Below are positions 10,708-20,300 of a stretch of 64,000 nucleotides of DNA, piece after piece; positions within the stretch are counted from its first letter, which is position 1; every line of letters starts with the position of its first letter. Origin of the DNA: Blepharisma stoltei (Eukaryota; Ciliophora; Heterotrichea; Heterotrichida; Blepharismidae); the NCBI GenBank assembly GCA_914767885.1, contig CAJZBQ010000049.1:1-64000 (forward strand), given 5' to 3'. The notes under the pieces were generated by a model. It ran no database searches. It was not told the origin of the DNA and worked only from the letters and a program-made list of their open reading frames with translations. The translations under genes and the position numbers were made by a program.

Positions 10708-11537
10708 CTATACGTCGCTAGATTTTAGATAAAGATAAAGATTTATTTCAAGCTCAGAAAGTAATAGCTTCCCATTAGAAGCTTCAAGTATAATATTATT
10801 GGCACACTCTCTGCAATACTTATGCGAGCAAATTAACTCTATTTCTTTAGGCTTTACTTTGCATTTTTCACAAAAAGGACTTATTGATATATTAATTGAC
10901 TGCTCAGTATGATTAACTAGGCTATCAAGGAAGCCCTCTTGGGCCGGATTTTCATTAAGCAAAGAAATGATATTAATTGAACATTTCTAGTAAAATTTTG
11001 TTATTAAACCAAGAATATTATTTAATAAAATCAAATTTTGCTTATTAATTTAATTAATGCTATCAATAATTTAATTATCAATCCGCTAAACCAAAATGGC
11101 TACTTATTTCACTTTAATTTTATAAAAAATCAGTTTATAGGCTATAACTATCGTTTATATTTTAAAAAAAAAATCATATCAGAAGGGTCGGAGTTATTTA
11201 ATTCGCTTTTAGGAATGTTTTCATCTTGACTTTTACATTCAAATTCTTCTACACTAGCATCCTCTGTAGAATCCTCTGTATTCCCAGATAATAGATCACT
11301 TTCACAATTTTTTCATTCAAAAGACTTTTTCTCTTCATACTTTGGCTCATCTTTATCTAGCAAAAGATCCAATGGTTCATTAATTATTGTAGTTTTATTA
11401 TCCAATCGAGGTCCCTCTGAAATTTGAGAACTAGAAATTTGATTGTAACCCATATCTTCGTTTGCTGGAGATTCATTCTTTGGAGCCAAGTGCAATATTT
11501 TTGATTTTGATTTCTTCTTAAGCTCCTTTTTTCGCAT
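10708..11537 (-). CDS. Protein with partial RING-like zinc motif, 208 residues
   Basis: Exons 11177-11537 and 10708-10973 sum to 209 codons. The N-terminus MRKKELKKKSKSKILHL is basic. The middle is Ser/Glu-rich and probably disordered (SGNTEDSTEDASVEEFE). The C-terminal half has CEKCKVKPKEIELICSHKYC plus REC, which is C-x2-C-x10-C-x-H-x2-C-x2-C, the first six ligands of a RING finger. The last pair is missing, so E3 activity is uncertain. It may belong with the two Cys-rich neighbours on the same strand. Confidence 0.7.
10974..11176 (-). other. TA-bounded IES, 203 bp
   Basis: AT-rich with stops in all frames. Excision between the TA at 11177-11178 and the TA at 10974-10975 joins NNSDPSD to NIISLLNENPA in frame. 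Confidence 0.75.
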
Positions 11538-12269
11538 TTATTAAGGTGGAGCTGAATTATGAATCTACAAATTAATAAAAATATAGATAGAATTTGCAAA
11601 ATTTGGAGCTTTTTAATTAGAAAAAGCAAAAAAAAAGCATTAAGCCGATGAAGGCATGCAAAAACAGTTCAAAAATACAAAAAAAAATTATGAGAAAATA
11701 AGGGCTTTTCTCGGTTTAATCACCCGTAAGCATTTATATTAAAGTGGCATAAATAATGTCGAAATCACTGGCTTGTGTAATAATTCTAAGTAAATTGATC
11801 AGATAGAAATTTAGTGAAATTTTCTTATAAATCTTTGCTTTCCAAAGTTCTCTAATAAATATCTGATAAAAAAGTCTTTTAATTGAGTCTGATGATAACT
11901 AATTAAGAGCTCATAAGAGCTTCGAAATTGCATGCGCAATGTTATAGATAATAAGTCTGATGATAAAAATATATTGGATATGATATAATATAGAAGCTGA
12001 TTTTAGTGAGTTCTAAGTAAATATGCCATCAGGAGTGATCATTTTGATATATCTAAGATAATCATCTTACAGGGACATTATGAAAATTAATTATTAAATC
12101 TAATTATTTAATATACAATGAGCTCAAGAAGAAATTATTTAAAAATTATATTTCAATTATCTATTTATAAATTAGCATTTTGAGCTGGCCAGAACAAATT
12201 AATTAATTTCTTTTCCTTCAGAAAATGTTGGCTTAGGCTATGAATATTTCAATATTAATTTTTCCAATG
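11538..12269. other. AT-rich intergenic, nothing firm
   Basis: Divergent spacer between a minus-strand and a plus-strand gene, so it should hold two promoters. A short direct repeat, GTCTGATGATAA, occurs twice (about 11888 and 11954). No coding signal seen. Confidence 0.5.
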
Positions 12270-13252
12270 GGTTGTGTTTGCACCAAAAACAAAAGTATAA
12301 CTATAAGTCAGCAAGAGGAAACAAATGATGAGACGCCTATGAGGCGAGTTAGAACGCCTACAGTTATCATTGAAAATGATGAATCTCCAATAGTAATTGA
12401 CTTTAAGTATGATATAAAAAATAGCCATGAAGAAAAACCTTCATCAAATCAGTTATTTGTGGTAGAAGAGATGAATTCAAATTTAGAAGAATCCCCAGCA
12501 CACTCTCCAGTACATGGAATTCAAAGGGTGGGCTCGACAGATTTCAATTTTCTTAACTCTCCCTTTTTAAAAAAATTATTATGTATTGGATTATGCATGT
12601 GTGTGGAGAAATTCCCCATTCACTAAAAAAATTCCCATATGTGAAGACATGCATAAAGACAGGCTTCACATATGGGAATTTTTTAGCATATGATGAATTC
12701 CTCCACTCGTCATGCATATATGCAATAACTATATATGATTATAGAAATTTAAAAATATTTAACTCCCCCCCCCCCTCCGTGAGCGAACAAAACCATTAGA
12801 AAAATCGCCATTTTTTGACCAAAAACCCACCCTCCGTGAGTGAACAAAAATTGTTTTAATAGAAAAAATTTTAATGGAAAAAAATTTTGATATATAAGTG
12901 ATAATTAGTATAATGAAATCTAGAGCTAATTCTGTTTAATTTTAAACAAATTGCGTTTTAAAAAACATAAATTTTGCAAATTAAATTAATATTTGCTTCC
13001 CCAATTTTTGCAAAATTTAGGATTTTTTTAAATTTCGAAAAAAATATTTTTTATAAAATTTATATATAAAATTTTTTTTAAAAAAAAAAATTAACCCCCC
13101 TCCGTGAGCGAACAAAATTTTTTTGTTCGCTCACGGAGGGGGGGGGGGGGAGTAAGCAGAAAAATATAAAGGAAAGTAAGGAAAGTCCAAAAACAGTAGA
13201 AACTGAAAAAAGCGGTGATGAAATTATGGAGGAATTCAAATTAATCAATTAA
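12270..13252 (+). CDS. Small protein with N-terminal acylation motif, 137 residues
   Basis: The start at 12270 is chosen over an in-frame ATG at 12240 because MGCVCTKNKS is a textbook N-myristoylation plus palmitoylation sequence. Exons 12270-12585 and 13155-13252 give 138 codons including the stop. The rest is acidic and Ser-rich (QEETNDETPMRRVRTPTV, then NSNLEESPAHSPVHG) and probably disordered. The C-terminus is KESPKTVETEKSGDEIMEEF. It is predicted to be membrane-anchored, function unknown. The intervening 569 bp hold two elements. Confidence 0.72.
12582..12735. mobile_element. Hairpin element (MITE-like)
   Basis: A long imperfect palindrome. ATTCCCATATGTGAAG at about 12632 faces CTTCACATATGGGAAT at about 12664, and outer arms include GGAGAAATTCC against GAATTCCTCC and ATGCATG against CATGCAT. 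The loop is about 16 bases. Seen once in the window. Confidence 0.65.
12586..13154. other. Composite TA-bounded IES, 569 bp
   Basis: Bounded by TA at 12584-12585 and 13153-13154. It contains a hairpin element followed by a MITE family 1 copy. Excision joins KKLLC to KQKNIKESKES in frame. Confidence 0.78.
12763..13152. mobile_element. MITE family 1, near-complete copy
   Basis: A 390-bp element flanked by TAA. The 5' end has two CCTCCGTGAGNGAACAAAA motifs about 60 bases apart. The 3' end is a tight inverted repeat, TCCGTGAGCGAACAAAA facing TTTTGTTCGCTCACGGA, then a G run. The body is AT-rich with the conserved GATATATAAGTGATAATTAG. No ORF. Confidence 0.93.
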
Positions 13253-14459
13253 ATAATTAACCTGCTAGAGAAACTTTAATAGGGCTATATTTTTGATTGA
13301 AAATTTACCAATGATCTTTATTGATCCAATTTTAATTTTTATTAATATAAATATTTCACCAGCTGAGAACTCAACAATGAATTCATTATTAAAATACTTT
13401 TTAAAATAATGGAAATTACTTAGAAGCAAAAACATCTATAATGTATTTTAATATGAAAAATAAAACTTTTTATTAGATCTTATTATCAATTATAAAATTT
13501 AAAAATTCTTGATTTTTATATGAAGGAAATTATGTCAAACACATTTTTATCGTATAAAAATTCAAAGAATTTAAAAAAAGCAGCATTGAGTTTATTCTTG
13601 ATAAAATTTGAGTTAATTAAATTTTATACAAGTTTTGAGCTTATTTAAAATAATCATCAATTTCGTATTCTTATGGCATCTCTACTCAAATCTTATACTT
13701 ACTCCTCACCTTGGAAGTTAACCGCATCCTTGATTGAAAATTTTCATATAGTTAAACGTGAAACCAATACCCTAATATACCTCAAAAATAAAATGGGACT
13801 TTGGCATGGAGCAGCAGGTCGATGCGACGGATGGAGAAATTATGCTCTTCGTAAGCTAAGTAGACCATATCAAAGGGAATTATGCCGAAGTAGGCTTTGA
13901 GTTTATCCTTCGAAGGCTTCCTAACCCTGCAATATAGATTAGTTAGGTTTTGCCTACCACAATGCTCTAGGGAGCTAAGCTAATCTCTTGTACAATTATT
14001 CATATTGGATTTCAAAAGGTAACCTTTTGGACCCGAGACAAGGCATAGTCAGAGGTTCACTCCGCTTATGGCGGCACTTAGCATCTTAATCTTATCTTTA
14101 CCTTTCTCAAATCTAACTTCCTATCCTTGATAATAACAAATCTTAAAGATTATATTATAAAATTCCTTTAATGAATTTCTCTTATGCCTAGCTCATAAAT
14201 TATTTTATACGAAAAAATTAATTTATCAAAAATTCAAATATAAGAAAATTTTGACCCTTGATCAAGCCTGATTCCCATCATTAAAGGAAGTGTTAGAAAA
14301 TATCAAGCTAAATCACTCTTTCAGCTCTAGCAGTTACACTTTTATTTTTTAAATAAAATACCACTTTCTTTTCTTCCTTCACCAGCTCTCATTATCCCCA
14401 CAAAATTTACTTCATAAAATCTCTCTTTAAATTCCAATTTAACTTAACTATTCCAAAAC
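13253..14459. other. Intergenic with element remnants
   Basis: AT-rich. Around 13725 CATCCTTGATTGAAAATTTTC resembles the end of MITE family 2. From about 13790 to 14110 there is a GC-richer stretch ending GCATCTTAATCTTATCTTTA, like the 3' ends of the retroposons at 31906 and 42724. Neither has clear ends. The last 120 bases before 14460 are the PP2C promoter region. Confidence 0.5.
13790..14110 (+). mobile_element. Probable decayed retroposon
   Basis: Locally high GC in an AT-rich spacer, with a 3' GCATCTTAATCTTAT motif shared with better copies. No target duplication found. Confidence 0.4.
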
Positions 14460-17240
14460 ATGGCCTCAATTGGCACTGTAATTCGTAAACTCAGCACCAG
14501 GCCTGTGACCTCAAACGCTCGTCCTACAGTTAAAGCTATCAAAGATCCTACCTTTGAAAAACCTTTAGGTTTAAAAACGACCATTCTCCCTACGAAATCC
14601 AAGCACCGTCCATCCAATTCTTATTCAGGCCAAAGCAAAATTCCTCAGTTTTTCAAAGAAAGCCCGCTAAATAAGCCAATCAAGCCTCTTTCGGAGCACA
14701 CAGGGCTTGCTACTGCAAAAATCGCGACTCCGAAAAGCTCAAATCGACATACCATAAAATCAGCTCGCCATAGGCGAGCTACATCTCTTGCTGACAAGCC
14801 AGTTTCCCAAAACACCTGAAGAAAGCCTGAATCTGACGCAGCTCACCATCGAAAATTTTCGCTTGGAAGCACCATAAAACAAAACCTCGCCATCATCTCT
14901 TCTTTTTCTCATGAAACTCAAAAAGGGTTTATTCCAGGAAATCCTGGAAAAGTCAACCAAGACAATTTTTTTGAGCATCCTTGTGTAGCAGGTTACAATG
15001 ATTTGCATTTATTTGGTGTCTGTGATGGACATGGGATGGATAATTAAATATGGAAACTCGGCTTGGGTATGAGCCGGCTATTCAGCCTTGGCACATATTT
15101 AATTATATTCGGTAGTTTTTTGGCAGCGCAGGGATGATTCCAGGAATGATTGAAACCTAGCTCAAGTCCGCTTTCAGAGTAAGATTTTGCTTGAAGGAAA
15201 GGGAGAGATTGAGGTTGAAAAGGAAGTCCAGCAAGTTTGAGGCAAATGGGTAAGTCCTTACTCCCCCCCCCCCCTCCGTGAGCGAACAAAACCATTAGAA
15301 AAATCGCCATTTTTTGACCAAAAACCCACCCTCCGTGAGTGAACAAAAAATTTTTTTAATAGAAAAAATTTTAATGGAAAAAATTTTGATATATAAGTGA
15401 TAATTAGTATAATGAAATCTAGAGCTAATTCTGTTTAATTTTAAACAAATTGCGTTTTAAAACATAAATTTTGCAAATTAAATTAATATTTGCTTCCCAA
15501 TTTTTGCAAATTAGGATTTTTTTAAATTTCGAAAAAAAATATTTTTTATAAAATTTTATATATAATTTTTTTAAAAAAAAAAATTAACCCCCCTCCGTGA
15601 GCGAACAAAATTTTTTTGTTCGCTCACGGAGGGGGGGGGGGGGAGTTAGCGTGAAACCAGGAAATACACCCTAGGTTTCAAAAATTTCCCTTTTGCTGAG
15701 AGTTGGCCACAAATTCCATTTTGTGGGATTTTTGTGCAGACAACCTTCGTGCAACTCAAGCAGCAGCGACAGAAGTCCATAGTCTCCTATTCATTACTGT
15801 AGTCGTAGGCAAGGAGGAGGTGTAGGAGGAAGAGCGAAGACTCCGGAATCCCATGCGCCAGGGGCCGAAGGATGAGCAAAATGGTGTCGATCCTTTGAGT
15901 CATCTCAACCGAACCCAGCTTGATCGTAAGCGGATGAACCCTTATGGGTCCTTGGTGACTGAGTTACCAATAGGCAGGACCAACCTAAAATTAAGATTAA
16001 GAAAGGCATGGGATGTTTGGAGGAGAGGTTTCTGGGTATGTAAAAAAAAGGCTGCCCGAAATGTTGGCAAAGCACCCTGAAATTTACAGTGATCCTAAAA
16101 AAGTGATAGAAAAATCTGTGATAGAAGTAAATGAAGAATTAAAAAGAATTAATATTGACGTTAGTTTTAGTGGAACAACTCTGATTTTTGTATTGATTAA
16201 AGGGAGCGTTTTATATTGTGCAAATGTGGGAGATTCCAGAGCGCTAATAGCAAGGCAAGTTAATGACACAGGAAATACGACGACGAGTGGAAGGCATTGG
16301 ATGTCTATTGTATACTGCTTTTTGTATATATTTAATATTTTTTATATGAAATAAAAGGGGGCTATTCATTAGGAAAAGGGTATTATCAAGAGACCATAAG
16401 CCGGACGAAAAAGATGAATCAGCCAGAATTTTCCAATGGGGTGGAAGAGTAGAAAGCTACCAAGACGAAAATGGGAACCCATTAGGCCCAGCAAGAGTTT
16501 GACTGAGAAATCAGGATTTGCCAGGTCTTGCAATGTCAAGATCACTAGGAGACGCAGTAGCAGCGTCTGTAGGAGTTATATGTGAACCGGAAATTTTAGA
16601 ATTTCAAATGACTCCTGAAGACAAATTCATAGTTTTAGGAAGTGATGGAGTTTTTGAATTTATTTCAAATGAAGATATAGTATACTATTTGTGAGGAGGC
16701 TGGCCTTTTTTTTTATATAATAATGATAATATTTTTGAATTAAAATTAATATAAAGTAGTATAAAAACTGCTGTCCCTTATTGGAGAATTAATGACAGCA
16801 AAGGTGTATGTGAAGCCTTAGCGCTAAATTTGAACAAAATATAGGTTAAAATTCCTTTTTTTGGGTAAGTTTAATCCCCCTTTAAATTGGAACATTGAAA
16901 AAATTTTATAGGTAAAAATAATAATTTTTATATAAATAGTATTAAATTAATTAATAGAGGATTACAAGTAGAATACCATTTTAAATAGTTGGCATGCTGA
17001 ATCGATTAATATTTTTAAATTAATTCTCTATAAAATAAATTAAAAAATATTGCATTAAATTTATATTTTTTTAAAAATTTATAAAAACAAATTAACCCCA
17101 AATTATATTAGAATAGGATTTTTATAATTTACAAGAAGAGCTAGCGAAAATTTGCCCATGATAGATGGGTGACTGAAGAAGAAGTAATTGATGATATCAC
17201 AGCAGTTTGTGTGTTTTTAAACATTCCTAATAAAAATTAA
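14460..17240 (+). CDS. PP2C-family (PPM) Ser/Thr protein phosphatase, about 448 residues
   Basis: Exons 14460-15038, 16016-16312, 16365-16682, 16764-16820 and 17144-17240. A basic Ser/Thr-rich N-terminus precedes the catalytic domain: NQDNFFE, GVCDGHGMFGGEVSGYV (metal-binding DGHG), ANVGDSRA, SRDHKPDE, SRSLGDAVAAS, VLGSDGVFEF and VIDDITAVCVF. These are PPM motifs in the correct order with the metal-binding Asp residues present. One base too many in GCGAAAATTTGCC near 17150 breaks the last exon (EALA-KFAHDRWV); read as a homopolymer error. Trp is TGA at QNTWRKPES and ARVWLRN. Four insertions interrupt it. Confidence 0.88.
15039..16015 (+). mobile_element. SINE-like retroposon with nested MITE, in the PP2C gene
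   Basis: A 977-bp insertion flanked by CATGGGATG (15030-15038 and 16007-16015). The head has an inverted repeat, AATTAAATATGG against CATATTTAATTAT; the 3' end carries AAAATTAAGATTAAGA. A MITE family 1 copy is nested inside, leaving about 590 bp of retroposon. Removing one duplication copy joins DGHGM to FGGEVSG. The duplication contains no TA. Confidence 0.82.
15261..15645. mobile_element. MITE family 1, nested copy
   Basis: A 385-bp copy very similar to that at 12763, flanked by TTA on both sides (15258-15260, 15646-15648). It lies inside the retroposon, so it inserted later. Confidence 0.92.
16313..16364 (+). other. TA-bounded IES, 52 bp
   Basis: TA at 16311-16312 and 16363-16364. Excision joins GRHWMSIV to FIRKRVLSRDHK in the PP2C gene. 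Confidence 0.8.
16683..16763 (+). other. TA-bounded IES, 81 bp
   Basis: TA at 16681-16682 and 16762-16763. Excision joins NEDIV to KTAVPYWRIND in the PP2C gene. Confidence 0.8.
16821..17143 (+). other. Probable TA-bounded IES, about 323 bp
   Basis: Flanked by TAGCG (16819 and 17142). AT-rich, non-coding. Excision gives EALA followed by KFAHDRW only if one A is removed from the following AAAA. Confidence 0.65.
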
Positions 17241-17396
17241 AAAATTATACTGAAATTTTATAAGTTTGGCCGTCTTCTCTGCGGAGACTTATATCCCCAG
17301 TCACCGTCCAATCGATTTTCACTATATTTATCCTATTTTTATTAATTTTTCTCAAAATTACATATTTCTAAACAATAAAAAATCCTCAGGTTTTTA

Positions 17397-20300
17397 CTAT
17401 CAATTTACCTTAAAATTGTATAAAAATTCCTTATAATTTTGTGCAGAATTAACCACCTTCTGTAGCGGCACAGTTTTTGATGGTTTTGATGACGATGATA
17501 AAATATCATGGAAAAATCCTTTTTCTATCTTAAATATACGCAGCGTACTGCCAATAGCACAATAAGAAGCGATTTTATTACCTTTTTTATCGAAATCAAT
17601 AGCACAGACAGCGTCTTCATGGCCTTCAAGAATTTTTCATTGAGACGCAGTTTTTAAGTCATAAATCACAATAAATTTATCAAGAGTGCCTATAGCAAGA
17701 CGTTGGGTTACCTGGCTGAAGGCGACCATTGGAAGCTTATGGACAAGTTTTTTTAGGAGAGTGCTAGCTTTTTCTAAACAATTTTTCCTTAGAATTGGGT
17801 TGTGGGGGTTAAGAGTTTTTAAGATAACTTCAATAATATCAGGCAAAAATCGTGGGAATTCTTCATATTTTTGGATTACAAGGTGTTTTAATGAGGACAG
17901 ACAGGTTTTTGGATACTTTTTATCAGTCTCCATATCTTCCAAATCATGTGACAAAAATTTCAAATAAAGCATAAAATCATGGCATGCGATCTTAGTGACC
18001 CCTCTATACAAAATTTTCTTATAAACTGCATCATGGCTCCCTGCATCCCTTAAAAATTCTCTACAAATTTCCATGATCTGCTCTGTAGTAAAGCATTGTC
18101 TCCAAGCTCCAATTCCATTCCCAATTATTTTTGAAGCAATTGCTACGTAATGCGAGATCCCAGTTTTCGTCATATTTCTTAATGAATTCAGAATATTCTG
18201 CACCACTTTTGCATTTAAATCTCTATTTTCATTACAAAAAAGCCCTAAAATCGACACATATAAAGCGGAGAACTTTTGGGGACGGCAAAAATACTGCAAA
18301 AAACTGCAAGGCCAGTAAAAAAAAATGGCAAGCCAAGCAAAAAAATGCAAAACTTGCAAAAAAGCGAAAGCAATTTAAAAAAAAAAGCAAAGCCATGCAA
18401 AAATTTTAAAAAAATGAAAAATTTCGCAAAGCAGGCAAAACTTTTGCAGAATGGCAAAAAAGTTGCAAAAATTGGCAAAAATCACGATTAGAAAATTTAA
18501 CAGTGAAATTTAATAATTTATTGGAAGTGTAGTATATACAAATAATTTTCCAAATTTTTGAAAATTTTTAAGTTATGTTTTTGGAAAATTCTTTAAAAGA
18601 TATTTGTATTAGACTTTAGCATTTATTTCACGAAATTAATTTCTATTTTTTCTATATTATTTGTTTTTAAATAATTTAACATTGTACTACACTTCCAATA
18701 AATTATTAAATTTCAATGTTAAATTTTCTAATCGTGATTTTTGCCAATTTTTGCAACTTTTTTGCCATTCTGCAAAGTTTTGCCTGCTTTGCGAAAGTTT
18801 TCATTTTTTTAAAATTTTTGCATGGCTTTGCTTTTTTTTTTTTTTCGCTTTTTTACAATTTTTTGCAAAACTTGCAAAAATTTTGCAAGTTTTACATTTT
18901 TTTGCTTGGCTTTGCCATTTTTTTTACTGGCCTTACAGTTTTTTTGCAGAGCCTTGCAGTATTTTTGCCGTCCCCAAAAGTTCTCCATATAAAGCTTCAA
19001 TAAACGACACATTTTTGCTTTCTGTTTCTGCTTTATTTTCTAATAAAAAAATGCAGGATTTCACTAAATTTGTTTTTTTTCTGTTTTCTAGGTAAGGTAA
19101 AACTTGTTTAATTAAGAAGCCACTGGCGAGGTTTCCGTTTAGATATTGTATAACTAAGGCAGAGATATCAGCTGGCTTGTAGTTTTCGTGGAAGGATAAA
19201 TGGGAATTCATAAACTGCTTCAGTTTTCTGCGGGTTGAGCCATCTTTATGTTGAAATGCATAAGCAAAAGCCAAGCCTGAGCCTAATAGGCAGCTAGTTA
19301 AATATCCAGAAATTTCATATTTATCGCTACATATAGGAAGCATAAAGGAATAGCAGTTATTGTAGCCTCTTACGCCGATATGGCAAGATACTAAAGGCTC
19401 TTCAAAACTTATTCCTATTTTAAAAATAATAAAAACTTCTATATTTTATTAGAAAAATATAAAAATCCTTAAAAGACTTAATCATTTTTTAATAAATATA
19501 AATATTTTTTTAAATACTCCTTAAGGGAAGTATGGCCTTTACACTCAGCTTTTCAGCAAGTAATTAGTCCTAGAAGGTACTCAGCCTCAGACAATCTTAA
19601 TGAATTTTCATTAATCCGCTTTATAGCACTGGAGACATTAGCATGAAGAAGTGGAAAATCAGATCCACCAATAGAAATTTGGTCAACTGTAATAGGAGCT
19701 TTATAGCCTTCTTCACATTGAAATTTTATATGGTTTCATAAGAGTTTGTGGATGTATGAGGACACTTCTTTTTCTTTTTCCTTTACTGGGGATAAAGGAG
19801 CGTTTATTTCTTGATTTAGGATAATGTGAATTTGGTCCATAGGGATTGCTCTTTCTAAAGCTTGAATTGCAGTATCTTAAATTAAACTTATTAAAGAAGG
19901 ATACTGATTTATTGTTGGGAATCTTATAGAAGATCATTCGCTTGAATGGCTAAAATGCCTAACTTAGCAAGTTAGCTCGAACGGCACCTTGCTATTCCTT
20001 CAGCTCAGGTTGCATAGATGGCTGAAGCTTTGCTTGCTGTAAAGGCCTTTTCTTTACTTTTAGCTCCAGTTTTAAGTAGGTAGACTATGGAATTCTGCAG
20101 CCTTAAGGCTGACGGAAAAAGTAAATTGTCTGCACAAAAATCCCCAAAAAAAGGAATTTCTGTCGATATAAAGGAAAAACTTGAAGCCTAGGTCGACACT
20201 GAAGAGTTGCCCGATAGGCTTGGCTTCCCATTTCTAGCTCTAAGTTCCCCTTTCCATTAGGTTTAATCCAATATTAAAGCAGAGAAGGCTGGTATCCCAC

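Noticed and set aside
12581-12799. Plus-strand ORF of 72 codons after the acylation-motif protein
   Set aside because: It lies in the hairpin element and the MITE, inside the removable segment.
14760-15346. Minus-strand ORFs across the PP2C 5' exon and retroposon
   Set aside because: They are antisense to a conserved phosphatase domain and to MITE sequence.
18131-19012. Lys/Asn- and Phe-rich ORFs on both strands around 18.2-19.0 kb
   Set aside because: They arise from the GCAAAA/TTTTGC-rich inverted arms of the Mutator-like element and are mirror images of each other.
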